Assembly: GCF_010093535.1 (NCBI RefSeq)
Contig: NW_022985169.1
Coordinates: forward strand, 282,652 to 346,651
Length of the DNA stretch: 64,000 nucleotides
Source of the DNA: Lindgomyces ingoldianus
Taxonomy: Eukaryota; Ascomycota; Dothideomycetes; Pleosporales; Lindgomycetaceae
Direction: 5' to 3'
The translations under genes were made by a program, and so were the position numbers. Each line of letters starts with the position of its first letter. The first letter of the stretch is position 1. The notes under the pieces are model-generated. The model was not told the origin of the DNA. It did no database searches and worked only from the letters and a program-made list of their open reading frames with translations. This document shows, piece after piece, positions 11,559 to 22,508 of this stretch.

Positions 11559-12879
11559 CGCTGCCCCCTCTTCTTAGCAGCGTCCTTACTGCTCTACTTA
11601 CACAACTATGTTAGTAAAGGTTTATTTATAAAGTATGCGTCCTTCTACTAAAAGGCGTTCTTAACATTTATTCTTTTTATACTAAATAGCTTACTAGTCT
11701 TATTTATCTTATTATTATTATGTTACTCTTTGTTTTAATTTTTTTTACTAAATAAAAATAAGGCCCTACAGCGCTTACTAATCTTTAGAGTTATCTTATA
11801 TGCTAACTTTATCTTTAGATAACTGTGTTAAGTGTGTAAAAAAGCACAGCAAATGCAACACTTTTATTTTAAACATTATATAAAATTATCTAAAGAAAGA
11901 GTAGAAAGCACTTCTTTAAGAGGCCTTTATTATAAAGGCCTATAAGTAAGAGCTTAATAACAAAATGTTATATTAGGTTTAAAAGACCTTAAAAGTAAAG
12001 GCTAAGGAGTGTTCTAAACAAGATTATATTTAAAAATTATTAGACTTACTAGAGGCTTATTACGCAAAATACTTAAAAAGAGACTTTTTCTTCTTAGATA
12101 AGATAGAAGCTTTTAAGGCTAAAGCAGTAAGCTATCCTTCTTTTTAGCCTTTATTAGCTAGAACTTGTCTTTAAAGGCTGCTGCTATTTAGTAATAATGT
12201 AGCTATTTCTTTTAATATAAGTGCCTTATTACTTAGCTAGTTTCTTTTAAATAAGCCTAAAGGTACCTTTATACTAACAGCTGCGCGTTCTGTAAGTTTT
12301 TAGCTAGTTTTTATATGTTTTTACTAGTAAGCTACTTTTTCTATTTTACTAGAAACTTTTTCTAGTTCTTTTAATTACTAACTATGTATTTAACTTTGTA
12401 CTTTATTTTCTTATCTTTTTATTTCTACATAAATAAAAGAATCTTTTTAAATGCTTTTTTTAGTCTAGAAATATAGAACTATAAGTGTATTTTTATATGT
12501 AGGGGAAGCTTAAGCTTGCAATTGTCTTATTAGGTTTAGAGAACTTTATATAGTTTTATCCTTTTTTTTGCTAGTTTCCTAGAGGGCCTAGGTATCTTAA
12601 GATTTTTAGTGTTAAAGTACACATAGTCTCCTAAGTAGATTTCTAGTCCTAGTTATTATAATTTATTTACATACTTCTCTATTATTTCTCTGCTAGACTT
12701 AGCTTCTATTACTAACTTTTTATATATTTAATATAGGTCTACTAGCTAATCTATTAACTTTTATAGGTCTGTAGGTTAATTTCTGTGTAATGTAAAGTAA
12801 AAGTTGTATCTAAAATTAGCTTTATATAGTGTTTCTTTTATTATAGCTAATTCTACATTATTAATAGCTAGTTGTGCTA

Positions 12880-14900
12880 TTAGAAGCTATTCTACTTAGT
12901 TATTTTAAGTATAAAAGATGTACTTCTTTAGGTACCTTTCTACTTCTGCATTTACTCTTTTAGTCTAACTGTCTATCTATAGGTGATAAGTAGTTAATAG
13001 TTTATAAGCTATACTAAGGTGCTGCATTGCTACTTTCTAGAAACTGCTAGTAAATAGCTTATCTTAGTCTAAGATAATAATCTTAAGGCATTTATATACT
13101 AATATTATGTTTTATTTTAATTTATAAATAAATTTTTTAGCAGTTATTATTTTTTTTAAAGAGCTAAGTGTGTAAGTACTTAGTAGTTTTATCTAGAGCT
13201 ACTATAATTATGTTGCACATCTTGTCTGTCCCTAGTTCTTTAGACAGGGGTAATTTTATAATAAAATCTATTATAATTATTATCTATAGTAACTTTAGTG
13301 CTTTAATTAGCTAAAAGTACCTATAAGCCTTATGCCTTTATAAGTTATTCTTATTACAAGTGTTGCATTCTCTAAGCACCTCTATGTATAGTTATTTTAC
13401 TTTTAGTATTTATTATAGTATAGCAGCTCTTAACTTTTTTTAAAAAGTGCTAATCCTTAGATGTTTAAACATTAAGAATTTATAGTATTTTTAGATTAAG
13501 TTTTTTTATCTTTGCTTACTAGCTATAAGCATGTAGAATTTTTTTATAAGTTAAGGCCTATTATAAATCTATCCTTTATTAGTTTCTTTAAAGAGTGTAA
13601 ACTTTTTAGTTTTCTCCTCTTTTTTATTAAAGTAGTCTAGTTTTTAGCTAAGAGTGTTAGCCTACTAGTTCTGTGTTCCTAGAACATGCTTAATAATGTA
13701 GTTAAACTATGTAAGCTTTATTACTTATTTTATATACATTAGTAATAGCTTTTTTACTATTAGAAATGTAACTAAATTTACATAGTTAGTTATAATATAA
13801 AATAGCTTTGCTATTCTATGTAGTTCTATAGCTTATACTTTTACAGCATTTAATATTGCTTTTAATTCTTTGTTAGGTATGCTGTAGCCTGCTTTAGGTC
13901 CTAAGAACTTAGCAGAATAGTATATAACTAGGTGCTATTTTCTATCTTCTTGTTTTTAATATAACGCAGCCCTGCTAGCTCTTAGGGATGTGTCTGTGTA
14001 GATCTTAGTATCTAATTATAAGTTATACATTCTTAGCACTAGCTTAGCTGTTATAGCTTGTTTTAGCGCTATAAATGCTTTATTTATTTATAAAGTCTAA
14101 ATAAATTTTACTATAGCTTTTTCTTTAGTAGTAGTGTTTATTAATAGTATAGTAATTTTTAAATAATCTCTAATTATTTATCTAATGTAGCTTAATAGTC
14201 CTAGAAATCCTTTTACTTTTTTAACTATTATAAGTTTTAGCTACTTAAGTACTTTTTATATTTTAGCTAAGTTAATCTTTATTTTTTCTTTATTAATTAT
14301 AAATCTTAAGTATTTTATTTTAGTAACATAGAATTTGCATTTAGAGAGCTGCAGGTAGAGTCTATACTTTTTAAGCTGTTCTAAAACTTTTTATACCTTC
14401 TATACATAGTCTTTAAGGGTATCTTTTAAATAGATAAGGATGTTATTTAAATATACTAAAGTAAAAACATTAAGGTATAAGTTAAGAGCTATATTAATAA
14501 TTTACTAGAATGTTGCTAGGGCATTTATTAGGCTAAATAGCATTACTAGTAATTTATAAAGTTTTTATAGAGTTTTAAATACTATAAGCTACTTATCTCC
14601 TTTTTATATTTTTATTTTATTAAATCTGTCTTATATGTTAAACTTTATAAAGTACTAGGTTCTTTTTAATTAGTTTATAATATCTTATATAATTAGTAGA
14701 GGAAATTAGTCTTAAATTATATTGTTATTTAGAGTTCTATAGTCCTAGTAGACTTAGATTTTTTTTTTCTTTTTAGCAAAGACTATAGCTAAGGCTACAA
14801 GGCTATAACTTTCTTAGATATAGCCTTATGCTAGCATCCTATTAACATATTTTTATAAGGCTTTCTTCTGTACTCTAGTTAAAGGACAAAGCTTATGTGT
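12880..14900 (-). pseudogene. Ty3/gypsy pol remnant (reverse transcriptase, integrase)
   Basis: Minus-strand translation of 14460-14270 gives ILIYLKDTLKDYV, then VLEQLKKYRLYLQLSKCKFY and KIKYLRFIINKE, the block that follows the YxDD motif in Ty3/gypsy reverse transcriptase. Further along, around 12900-12990, it gives TKRVNAEVERYLKKYIFYT, the end of the integrase core. RT before integrase is the Ty3/gypsy order. Stops fall where the family has Gln, Trp or Arg. A zinc-knuckle-like stretch (YRKVGHFY) near 16870-16920 marks the gag region upstream. Nonfunctional. Confidence 0.85.
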
Positions 14901-17900
14901 TTTTAGATTATAGTCCTTTATTAAGTTAATAGTGTAATTTTAAGGCTAATGTAGTAGTAGTTCTTTAGGGTCCTCTAGTGTTTTAAATATATCTTTATAG
15001 TCTTTATATTTAGGCAGGATGCAGCCTTCTTCTTAGATTTAAATAACACTAATTTATTTTACATTTTTATCTTTTTTAATTTTTTTATAAGAGACTTTCT
15101 TAAGTTCTTTTTTTATTATTTATATTACCTAGGCTTTTAGCTTTTAGTAAAGAAATTTTTAAAGTTTTTTTTTCTTAGAGTAGTAACTGCTACTCTGTTT
15201 TACTTATTTATAGACTAGGCATTTATTATTATAGCATGCTAACTAGGTTATGTGTGCGTAGTTATTAAAAGTTTTTATAGTTATAGTTCTCTAATTAATT
15301 GCAGGATTATGTGTTTATAGCTAGTTATAGCCTAAAATAGTGTTGTACTTGCCTCTTAGCTAAAGTATGTTTATAAACCTTTAGTCTTTTATGTTAGAGG
15401 TTTTAAAGTTCTTTTTATAAGTTTCTAAGTTAACTTATTCTCTACTATATTTAATTAATAATGTATTAGTAAAGGTTACCTTAAACAGGTTTTTTTTATA
15501 TAGAATAGTATGCTTTATTTATCTACTTAATTTTTATTTATTATAGTAAAAGTGCATCTGCTGTCTATAAAAGCTAGCTTAAGCTATCTTTTATATGTAA
15601 AGGTAGTTGTTAGGCTATGTTCTACCCCTTATCTTACTATAATTACTACTAATATATTATGTTTAACTTTTTTATCTAAAAAAAAATAAAAATTAATATC
15701 TTATAAGTTATTATTAAACTTGTCTTTTTTTTTTTATAGATTTAATATTTTTAATTATAGTAGTTAGCTGCTTTATATTTATAATCTTTAACTAAGTAAT
15801 ATAATATTAGGTAGTTTTCTTTTCTTACTACCTTTTACTAAAAGTAGTAGAACCTGCAGTTGTCTTATTTTTTATACACTGCCTACCTCTCCTGCTTATG
15901 CAGGGGGGCAGTTTAGCAGGTGTAGCAGTTTATAGTTTTATAGGCTAAGGCTGTTTCTTGCTATAAGCAACTGTTGTAGTTCTTTTTCTATATAGGCTAC
16001 TAGCCTGCTTTATGCTTATTGTTCTAATGCTTAATGCAATACTATTATGTGCATTAGTACTAAGAGTATAGATAATTATTAGGTCTATGTAACATGTTAA
16101 GAGGGCTTTTCTAAGTCTACTAAGAGTATTTCTATGTTTGTACTATCTAAACAGGGTGTTCTTTTTATTAGTAATTATTAGTGCTATAGGTTTTATTTTT
16201 ATAAAGTGTATACTAACTATAGCTTTATTATATTACTAAAGCCTTCCTACTAATTATAAGGCTTAGAAGTAGTGTTTTAGGCTTTTTAAGTGCTAGCTTT
16301 AGGACTTTAAACCTAGCAGGTCTGCCTAGTTCTTCTAGTTTCTAGTCTCTAATCTTAATAAAAAACTACTATTATTTTTTTTTATTTATAATATTATACT
16401 TAACTCTAGCTATTTATTATATAATGTTAAATATAAGGTAGTTGTTGCTAATGTTTATCTAGTAAAGTAAAACTATATAATAACTTAGGTAATTATGTTA
16501 TAAACTGCACTTCTAGCACTTACATTCTTAAAACTATTAGAAGAGCTCTCTTACTAAAGTACTAGAGGTCTAGTTTTAAAAGGGGAACTACTTTTTTCTT
16601 TTTTAAACATTTATAATGTATTCTTAGATTTAAGTTTTTTTTTTATATTTTTTAAAAATTATAAGGTCCTATAACACTATATTAAAGCTACTAAAGTTTT
16701 AAATAACTACTTTTTAGTACACTTTAGAATAGTTATTTAAAGAATAGTTACTTTTACATTGCTAGTAAAGTCTATTATTTAGTCTTTCTAATATTTCCTT
16801 ATCTGTAAGGCTATATTTAGCAGTAATAGCTTTTATTATTATAGTAGTATTTTTATTCTCCCTTTTTTAAAAGTTTAGGTAATTTTAGTAGAAATGTCCT
16901 ACTTTTCTATAGTTTAAGTAGGCCTTATTCTCTAGCTACTTTTATTATTTCTTTATTAAAAGCAGCCTATTACATCCTAAAACTTAGCTTTTCTTAGAGA
17001 GGGGGCTTTATGTGTGCTTTATGTAACTAAAGTCTATTAGTTTTTTATTATATTATAAAAGCTTCTTTTTCTTAGAAATAAACTCTAGTCTTTAAAAAGT
17101 TTCTTTTTATTTTTTTTCTTTTTTATATTCTTTATAATAGTTGTTGTAGGTTGTTGCTTATGTAATAAAGTTTTTAAAAGTAGTTAGTTTTTTACTATAT
17201 ATAAATTTATCTTTTACTATTTTACTTAACTTATTATAGAACATGCAGCAGAGAGCCTTCTAGTCTGTCTATTTATAGATAGCTAGCTATTCTCTAAATC
17301 GTGCTGCATAGTTCTAAACTAGGTTTATTTCTTATTTTATAGTGTCTAGTTTGTTAGCTGCAATTTTTTTTTATTAAAAGTTTTATAAATAGCTATTAGG
17401 GCTTTTTTAAAGTTTTTAATATTACTAAATATTTTTTTTATTTTAGAGGTAAGTGCTTTACTATTTACTTTAAAGTTTATCTAATTATCTGCATAGAGTT
17501 AGAACTAAATTATAAAGGGGCCTTTTAAGTGTAGTTCTATCTAAGATATTATTTCTGTGTTAGTTTAAAATGCTTTTTTATTATATTACATATAAAAGTA
17601 GCATCTTATAAAGAATAGTTAAAGGTCCTTTAGTAATTCTCTAAAAGGCTTTAAAAAGGCTAGTCTTAAAGCTTTTTTAGCTATAATGCTTATTTTTTTA
17701 GTTAAGATGTTTTAGATCTTTACTAACTTTACTTATAGTTTATATATTTAATAGGCTTAATTAGTAGCTTTTTAGGGGCTTAAAAGTTTAAAAAGGTTTT
17801 ATAATTTTATTACTTTTTAGTAAAAGTTAGTAATTTCTTTTTTAAGTTTTAAAAGCTTACTAACTTTATTACTAATCTACTAGAGTTTTTTAATATTATT

Positions 17901-18041
17901 CTAGATTAAATTAATCTGTTCTGCTAGAACAGCTTTACTTTAAGTAGGAACTTCTATAGATCCTAATAGCGCAGTATAAGCTATGTTAGAATTTAAGTTA
18001 TATTAAAAGGTTACTATACTTTTTAAAAGAGTAGTGTTTAA

Positions 18042-18635
18042 TATTACAATCTTTGCTTTAAAAAGCACTTAGGTCTTATAGTATTCCTAGAGGGGAAGTA
18101 AGACAGGTAGTAGGGGCTAATCTAGTAGGGTGTACAGTCCTACGTACAGGCTATTAGGCTAATAGAGGGTGATATAGAGTGACTAGATTATAGTTTGCCC
18201 TTAATACAGCAGTAGGGAGGCTAGGTTAAACAGTTCTAACAGACAGAGTTAGAGGTATATATAGTGTAAGATATATAAATAGTATTATAGCTCTTTAAAA
18301 AGCTAAATGCTACTTAGTTTATGTAAAAAATAAACTAAATATTAAACACACCTTTTAAAAGTTATTTAATATAGGAACTATATACATGTGCTAAAGTTGC
18401 TAAGGGGAGCAGGAGAAGTTTATAGAAGTTTGCTAAGGAGGGCTTCTTAAGCTCCCTTAAGCTCCTGTTAGTACGCGGCCTGTTTCCCTATTAGACGACG
18501 CATTCCTCCACGATTGCAGGCAGCTGCGCTGTCTCCGTGTCTTCCAATTGGTCCGTAAGCGAGCCCTGTCCCAATCCAGCTAAATTGTGGAGCACTGCCG
18601 GTGGAGTTACGCTGGTCCAACCGTAGACCGTAACA
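18042..18635 (-). repeat. Right LTR (5' LTR in element orientation) of the 7.7-kb gypsy element
   Basis: 594 bp. Its right, outward part is preserved (CCACGATTGCAGGCAGC, GGTCCAACCGTAGACC) and its left, inward part is mutated (TTTAAAAAGCACTTAGG where the partner has TTCAGGAAGCACTCAGG). Followed directly by the CCCTA target duplication at 18636-18640. Confidence 0.93.
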
Positions 18636-18860
18636 CCCTAGACGCCTTGCTAACGCTTTAATAGCCTAGTCCTTTTAACACTATACTTTTTAGCTATTGT
18701 AGTAATATTAATTAATTCTCTTAGTTTTAGTAATTTTAAATATGCCAGCGCGTCCTTAATACAGTCTATATTAGTGGAGTTGCAATAATGTTAAAAATTG
18801 GCAAAATCTGGTGTGTGCGTGCGTTAGGCGAGACCGTGCGTCAGCTGATTAAATTTAGTA

Positions 18861-21088
18861 AGCCTGAAAGAGTTTGTCTCTTGGCAAGACTAATCTGTTT
18901 TTAGATAGCGTTCTCTGCCGTTACACAATCTAAAACATTATGCAAATGAATAGAAGGCAAGCAGTCCTTAGAGTTTTATTTGAAAAACCCCGGCTTTATA
19001 TGGCCACAATCAACTATAGACCTTAAATTATTTCCAACCAACAACGGCAGTGATGGCATGTGGGACCCCTGCATTTCCAAATGTGGTGCCACACGATCCA
19101 AGCTGATTCCAAACATGGCTCACGAGACAGCACTAACTCGCCGAGATATGCTTGCCTCAAACTGCTCCCAGCAAAAAGGTCGACGAAGTTAGTCAAAAGG
19201 CTCTCTCTGCGTTCCCCCGACCACTGAAATACGTAGTGAAAGCTTGCCAGCTCCGTATCCTCGAGACCAGGGAGAAGTCTTCTGTCTAAGTTCATGGCAT
19301 CGATATTCAGACGTACACCTGGAATTGGGATTCGAGCACCAGGATTGCCCTCACTCATGGACTTGGGAGATTAGCCGCGTTTATCGCCCTCATGATCGAG
19401 CCCCTTTGAACATATCTACCCATTAAATGGTGACACCGGACCAAGAAGCTTATGGCGCATCGTCTTGGGGCGATGCTTCGCTGGGCCACTTTATTTTGAT
19501 TCCGAGGTAATTAGTCTAGGATGAACTGCAAAGAAAAGAAACGTCGAGGCCGTAATTGGGTACTCCATTAGTGCAGCGGTGCAGGCCGTTTTCAGCCTCA
19601 GTCTACGGGACCTTCACTCGTCGCGATCAACCCGCCGCTGTGGCCTACAATGTTCATCCAAGGCTTCTGTGCCTATAATTCGCCTCCGCTCTCACTTGTA
19701 AATGGGATGAAAGCCGCTTTCGTTCCATCTCCAGAGGATGCTTTCAAGGAGAGAATGACCGCAAGCCCCTGGGCTATAAGCATAGGGTTTATTTTAGTAC
19801 AAGACTACAGCGATGTTATTGCAATGCCAAGGGAGAGCTATATGATGGCAACGTAGCTGAAGAGTAGCGGAGCCGATATTACATTCGAGAAGACGAAGGG
19901 CTGGGGTCATTTCAAACCCGTGAAGGAGCAGGATATTCTGGCTTTAATCCAGAGGTTCATCGACATACCAAGGCCAGAGAATGCTTGCTCCTAGCACGAT
20001 TGCGTGAAAAAGAGACATGGTGGTCTCGGGAAATGGGGTGACAGAGTGAACTGAATCTCGAAACCAGATTTATGTGTGCATTATCTTTCGACGGGGAAAA
20101 GAACCGCCTCTAGAGCTTCGACCTGACGTCTTTTTTCCCGATCTTCCTCGTCAATGACATCTTCCATGAAACAGCGTTTGGTCTGCACCTCGATGAAATT
20201 ATTGCACACCAAACGTGCAACTGATAGAGTTGGGGGTATTTGCCGATGACACTCATATACTAGATTCGGTGGTAAAATTTTTGTAAATTCTTAGGAACAT
20301 CGTCGTTTTCGATCTCGTCTACTTGAGCCGATCTAAAAGTGTCATGGTTCTCGGAGCCCATTTTAACTGATTCAAATACGAGGGGTAATAGAAGGGAAGT
20401 AATTCTTGATTTGCGTGGTTGGAAGGTAGTCTTGAATAGAATCCCATATCGACTTCAGATATGAGTTTGGCTTTTCGAAACCGCCCGCCGTGTCTCCACC
20501 TATATAGTTAAGAATAGTGTCGGTTTCTTCATGGTACATAGCATAGAAAGTAGGCTGGGTGCTATTCGTCGTGTGAGAGGGGTGATAGGGTTGATTTCAT
20601 GGGCTCGAATGACTGCGCACTTGGCAGGATAGCTTGTTAAAATACGGCTAACCCTCGATAAAGGGCAACGGCTTCTCGCGGCAAGAGAATAACAAGTAGA
20701 TTAGAGAACAGCAAGCACAGCTTAAGTATTAGGTGCAACCTCTAATATCTGTTAAGGAGTTGTCGTTATTCTTAATTATTCTAGTACAGCCTAGGTATAA
20801 TATACGTAATATTCTTCTTAACTAAAGCGTCTATGTTTACCTTCGTACTGTTAGTAAACAAAAGCAGAATAATCTTTCACTTACCTAACTATCTCTTTCT
20901 ACTCTATTAGTTTCCTGTAAAGTCCTAATGTAATGGCTTGGCGCAGCTAGTAATTGCCTAATAATAGTGTTGAATTGATGAAGAAGAAGAACAATGTCCT
21001 CACTACAGAACTAGGGTTTATACTGCAACACCTAGGTAGCTTAGGCCTAGCTCAGGGATAGCTACAGAGATCTCCGAGGTCGAGTTAC
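18861..21088. other. Gene-poor interval right of the transposon
   Basis: Normal base composition to about 20690, then more AT-rich. Short frames on both strands, none recognisable. The plus strand at 19650-19997 reads nearly continuously through one stop and includes KTKGWGHFKPV, which could be the end of an old alpha/beta-hydrolase-type gene, but not enough is left to call. No complete gene supported. Confidence 0.4.
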
Positions 21089-21550
21089 ATGATCCACCTT
21101 CTACACCACCTGTTACGTCACCTGTTTTACCTAACACACTCCTTTAGCAATCAATCTAATTCCTCATTTCTGCGCCTGCCAAAAGCTTCTCCAAAAGCTT
21201 CACATACAACTACCTCTCATCCTCCTTGCCGTACGAATGTACGCAAAATCTCACTCATACAGGCCTCAAAATCTCTAAATCGTACAGTACTACGCCTTGT
21301 TGGAAGCGCTGACGACGAGCCCGGTACCAAATATTACTCTCCCAACACAGCCCACGCTAACGGACGCGGTCACAATCGGTCCATATTAGTTAGATATGTT
21401 CTAAGTGACGAACCAACCCCTCAGCCTGGCAGCTGGACATTAGAATCAATAACGCTCGTACCTGCTAACATTTTGCGCCTTGCACCAAATAGAATTATGT
21501 CAACAGCTCAAAGCGTCGAGAGCGACGATGTGATTAGAAGAGAATTGTAG
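21089..21550 (+). CDS. Hypothetical open reading frame, 153 aa
   Basis: An open frame of 153 codons with no recognised domain. The first 25 residues are hydrophobic and His/Leu-rich, the middle is Ser/Thr/Pro-rich, and the end is hydrophilic. A 28-bp stretch inside it (21140-21167) recurs at 53201-53228 near a different short frame, so part of this may be repeat-derived rather than genic. No splice or neighbour evidence supports it, and it may not be a real gene. Confidence 0.25.
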   Translation: MIHLLHHLLRHLFYLTHSFSNQSNSSFLRLPKASPKASHTTTSHPPCRTNVRKISLIQASKSLNRTVLRLVGSADDEPGTKYYSPNTAHANGRGHNRSILVRYVLSDEPTPQPGSWTLESITLVPANILRLAPNRIMSTAQSVESDDVIRREL

Positions 21551-22508
21551 CATCCGGCCCCCGCATTTCCTTGCACATGGTCAACACGTGCTCTTGCGAG
21601 GTGTCTAACCATACCATTGCAGCGAATAATATGTCATCTCTTGAAGGGGTGGCCTAGCCTCTAATGGGATCTTCTTCAAATGCCCCGTTTCACATACCGC
21701 GGCCTCACGACGACGCAGTTTACATACAAGCGATCGTCGATACTGGAACGATTCCTGTTGGGACTCGCCCGGTAAAGTGCAAGAGAGAGGGTTAGGGAAA
21801 ATGAACAAGGAGGCGAACACAGATCTAGGCGCACCCGGGAGTCCTGAGCTTGCTAGCTCCCACGCTAGGCTTATCGACTCACCACCGTCACCACACGCCA
21901 GAATAGCCTCCAATCTCGGTAAAATATTCGTCCCGCCCTCCTGTTCGACACCTCCTCTATAACCTGCCACTTCAGCGCTACTCCCGGCGCCGAACGCATC
22001 CCCGTCCCCTCAAGCTCCACGCTTCTTCTCCAATGAAAGGAGTGACCCACAAACCACAAAGGTCCTGCGCTCACGTATATCTCGAACTGCAATTCCAGTG
22101 TTGCATCGGTAGGTAAGGATATTGAGCGAAACAATCTAGGAGAGGAGTTGTATAGAGCTGACGATATGGGTATTCTAGTAGACATGTATCGGTACGTTAC
22201 TGACTATGCGATACTGGGACCACAGATTTGGAGCGGCGCGACATCGTTCAGGCAGTGAGACAAAAAGCGGCGCAAGCATCGGAAATTTGAGCGCGTGTGA
22301 CCAAAGTCGATAGAATTCATCACTGCATCTTGAAACCATGTAACTACGTTGTCTTACTTTCGAATATTATAATATCCGAGTGATGTTGGATCTAACGCGA
22401 AGAGGGCTCCCTTGGGCTCGCCCAAGCCTTTTCCGGGGTGTAAGACTTGTATCTCATTGCAAGACTTTATCATATTTGAGGTAAAAATCTGTAGACTGTA
22501 TATTGTGT
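21551..22508. other. Interval without a supported gene
   Basis: Overlapping short frames on both strands (for example minus 22185-21871 and plus 21777-21962) with no known motif. It is the 3' flank of the DUF3176 gene. Confidence 0.4.

Larger units (their letters stand above)
10965..18635 (-). mobile_element. Ty3/gypsy LTR retrotransposon (nested, RIP-degraded)
   Basis: Seen: two 594-bp direct repeats (10965-11558 and 18042-18635) with TG...CA ends (the right copy begins TATTAC, one G-to-A change from TGTTAC), flanked by a perfect 5-bp target duplication CCCTA (10960-10964 and 18636-18640). Orientation is minus: a purine-rich tract (minus strand AAGAAGAGGGGGCAGCG) abuts the left LTR, and gag, RT and integrase remnants read in order from right to left. 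Total 7671 bp. It sits inside the Fot1/pogo-like element. Confidence 0.94.
9072..18858 (-). mobile_element. Fot1/pogo-like (Tc1-mariner superfamily) DNA transposon, split by a nested LTR element
   Basis: Seen: 40-bp terminal inverted repeats starting CTAAATTTTATCAGC on the left (9072) and, on the opposite strand, CTAAATTTAATCAGC on the right (18858), 36 of 40 matching, flanked by TA on both sides (9070-9071, 18859-18860) as expected for this superfamily. Without the inner element (10965-18635 and one copy of its CCCTA target duplication) it is 2111 bp, a normal size for the family. The minus-strand transposase reading continues across the junction once the insertion is removed. The interior is AT-rich and full of stops. 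Confidence 0.92.

Noticed and set aside
20751..21030. Possible solo LTR beginning TGTTAAGGAGTTGTC
   Set aside because: An end such as GCAACA can be chosen, but no 5-bp target duplication flanks it and no second copy is in the window.
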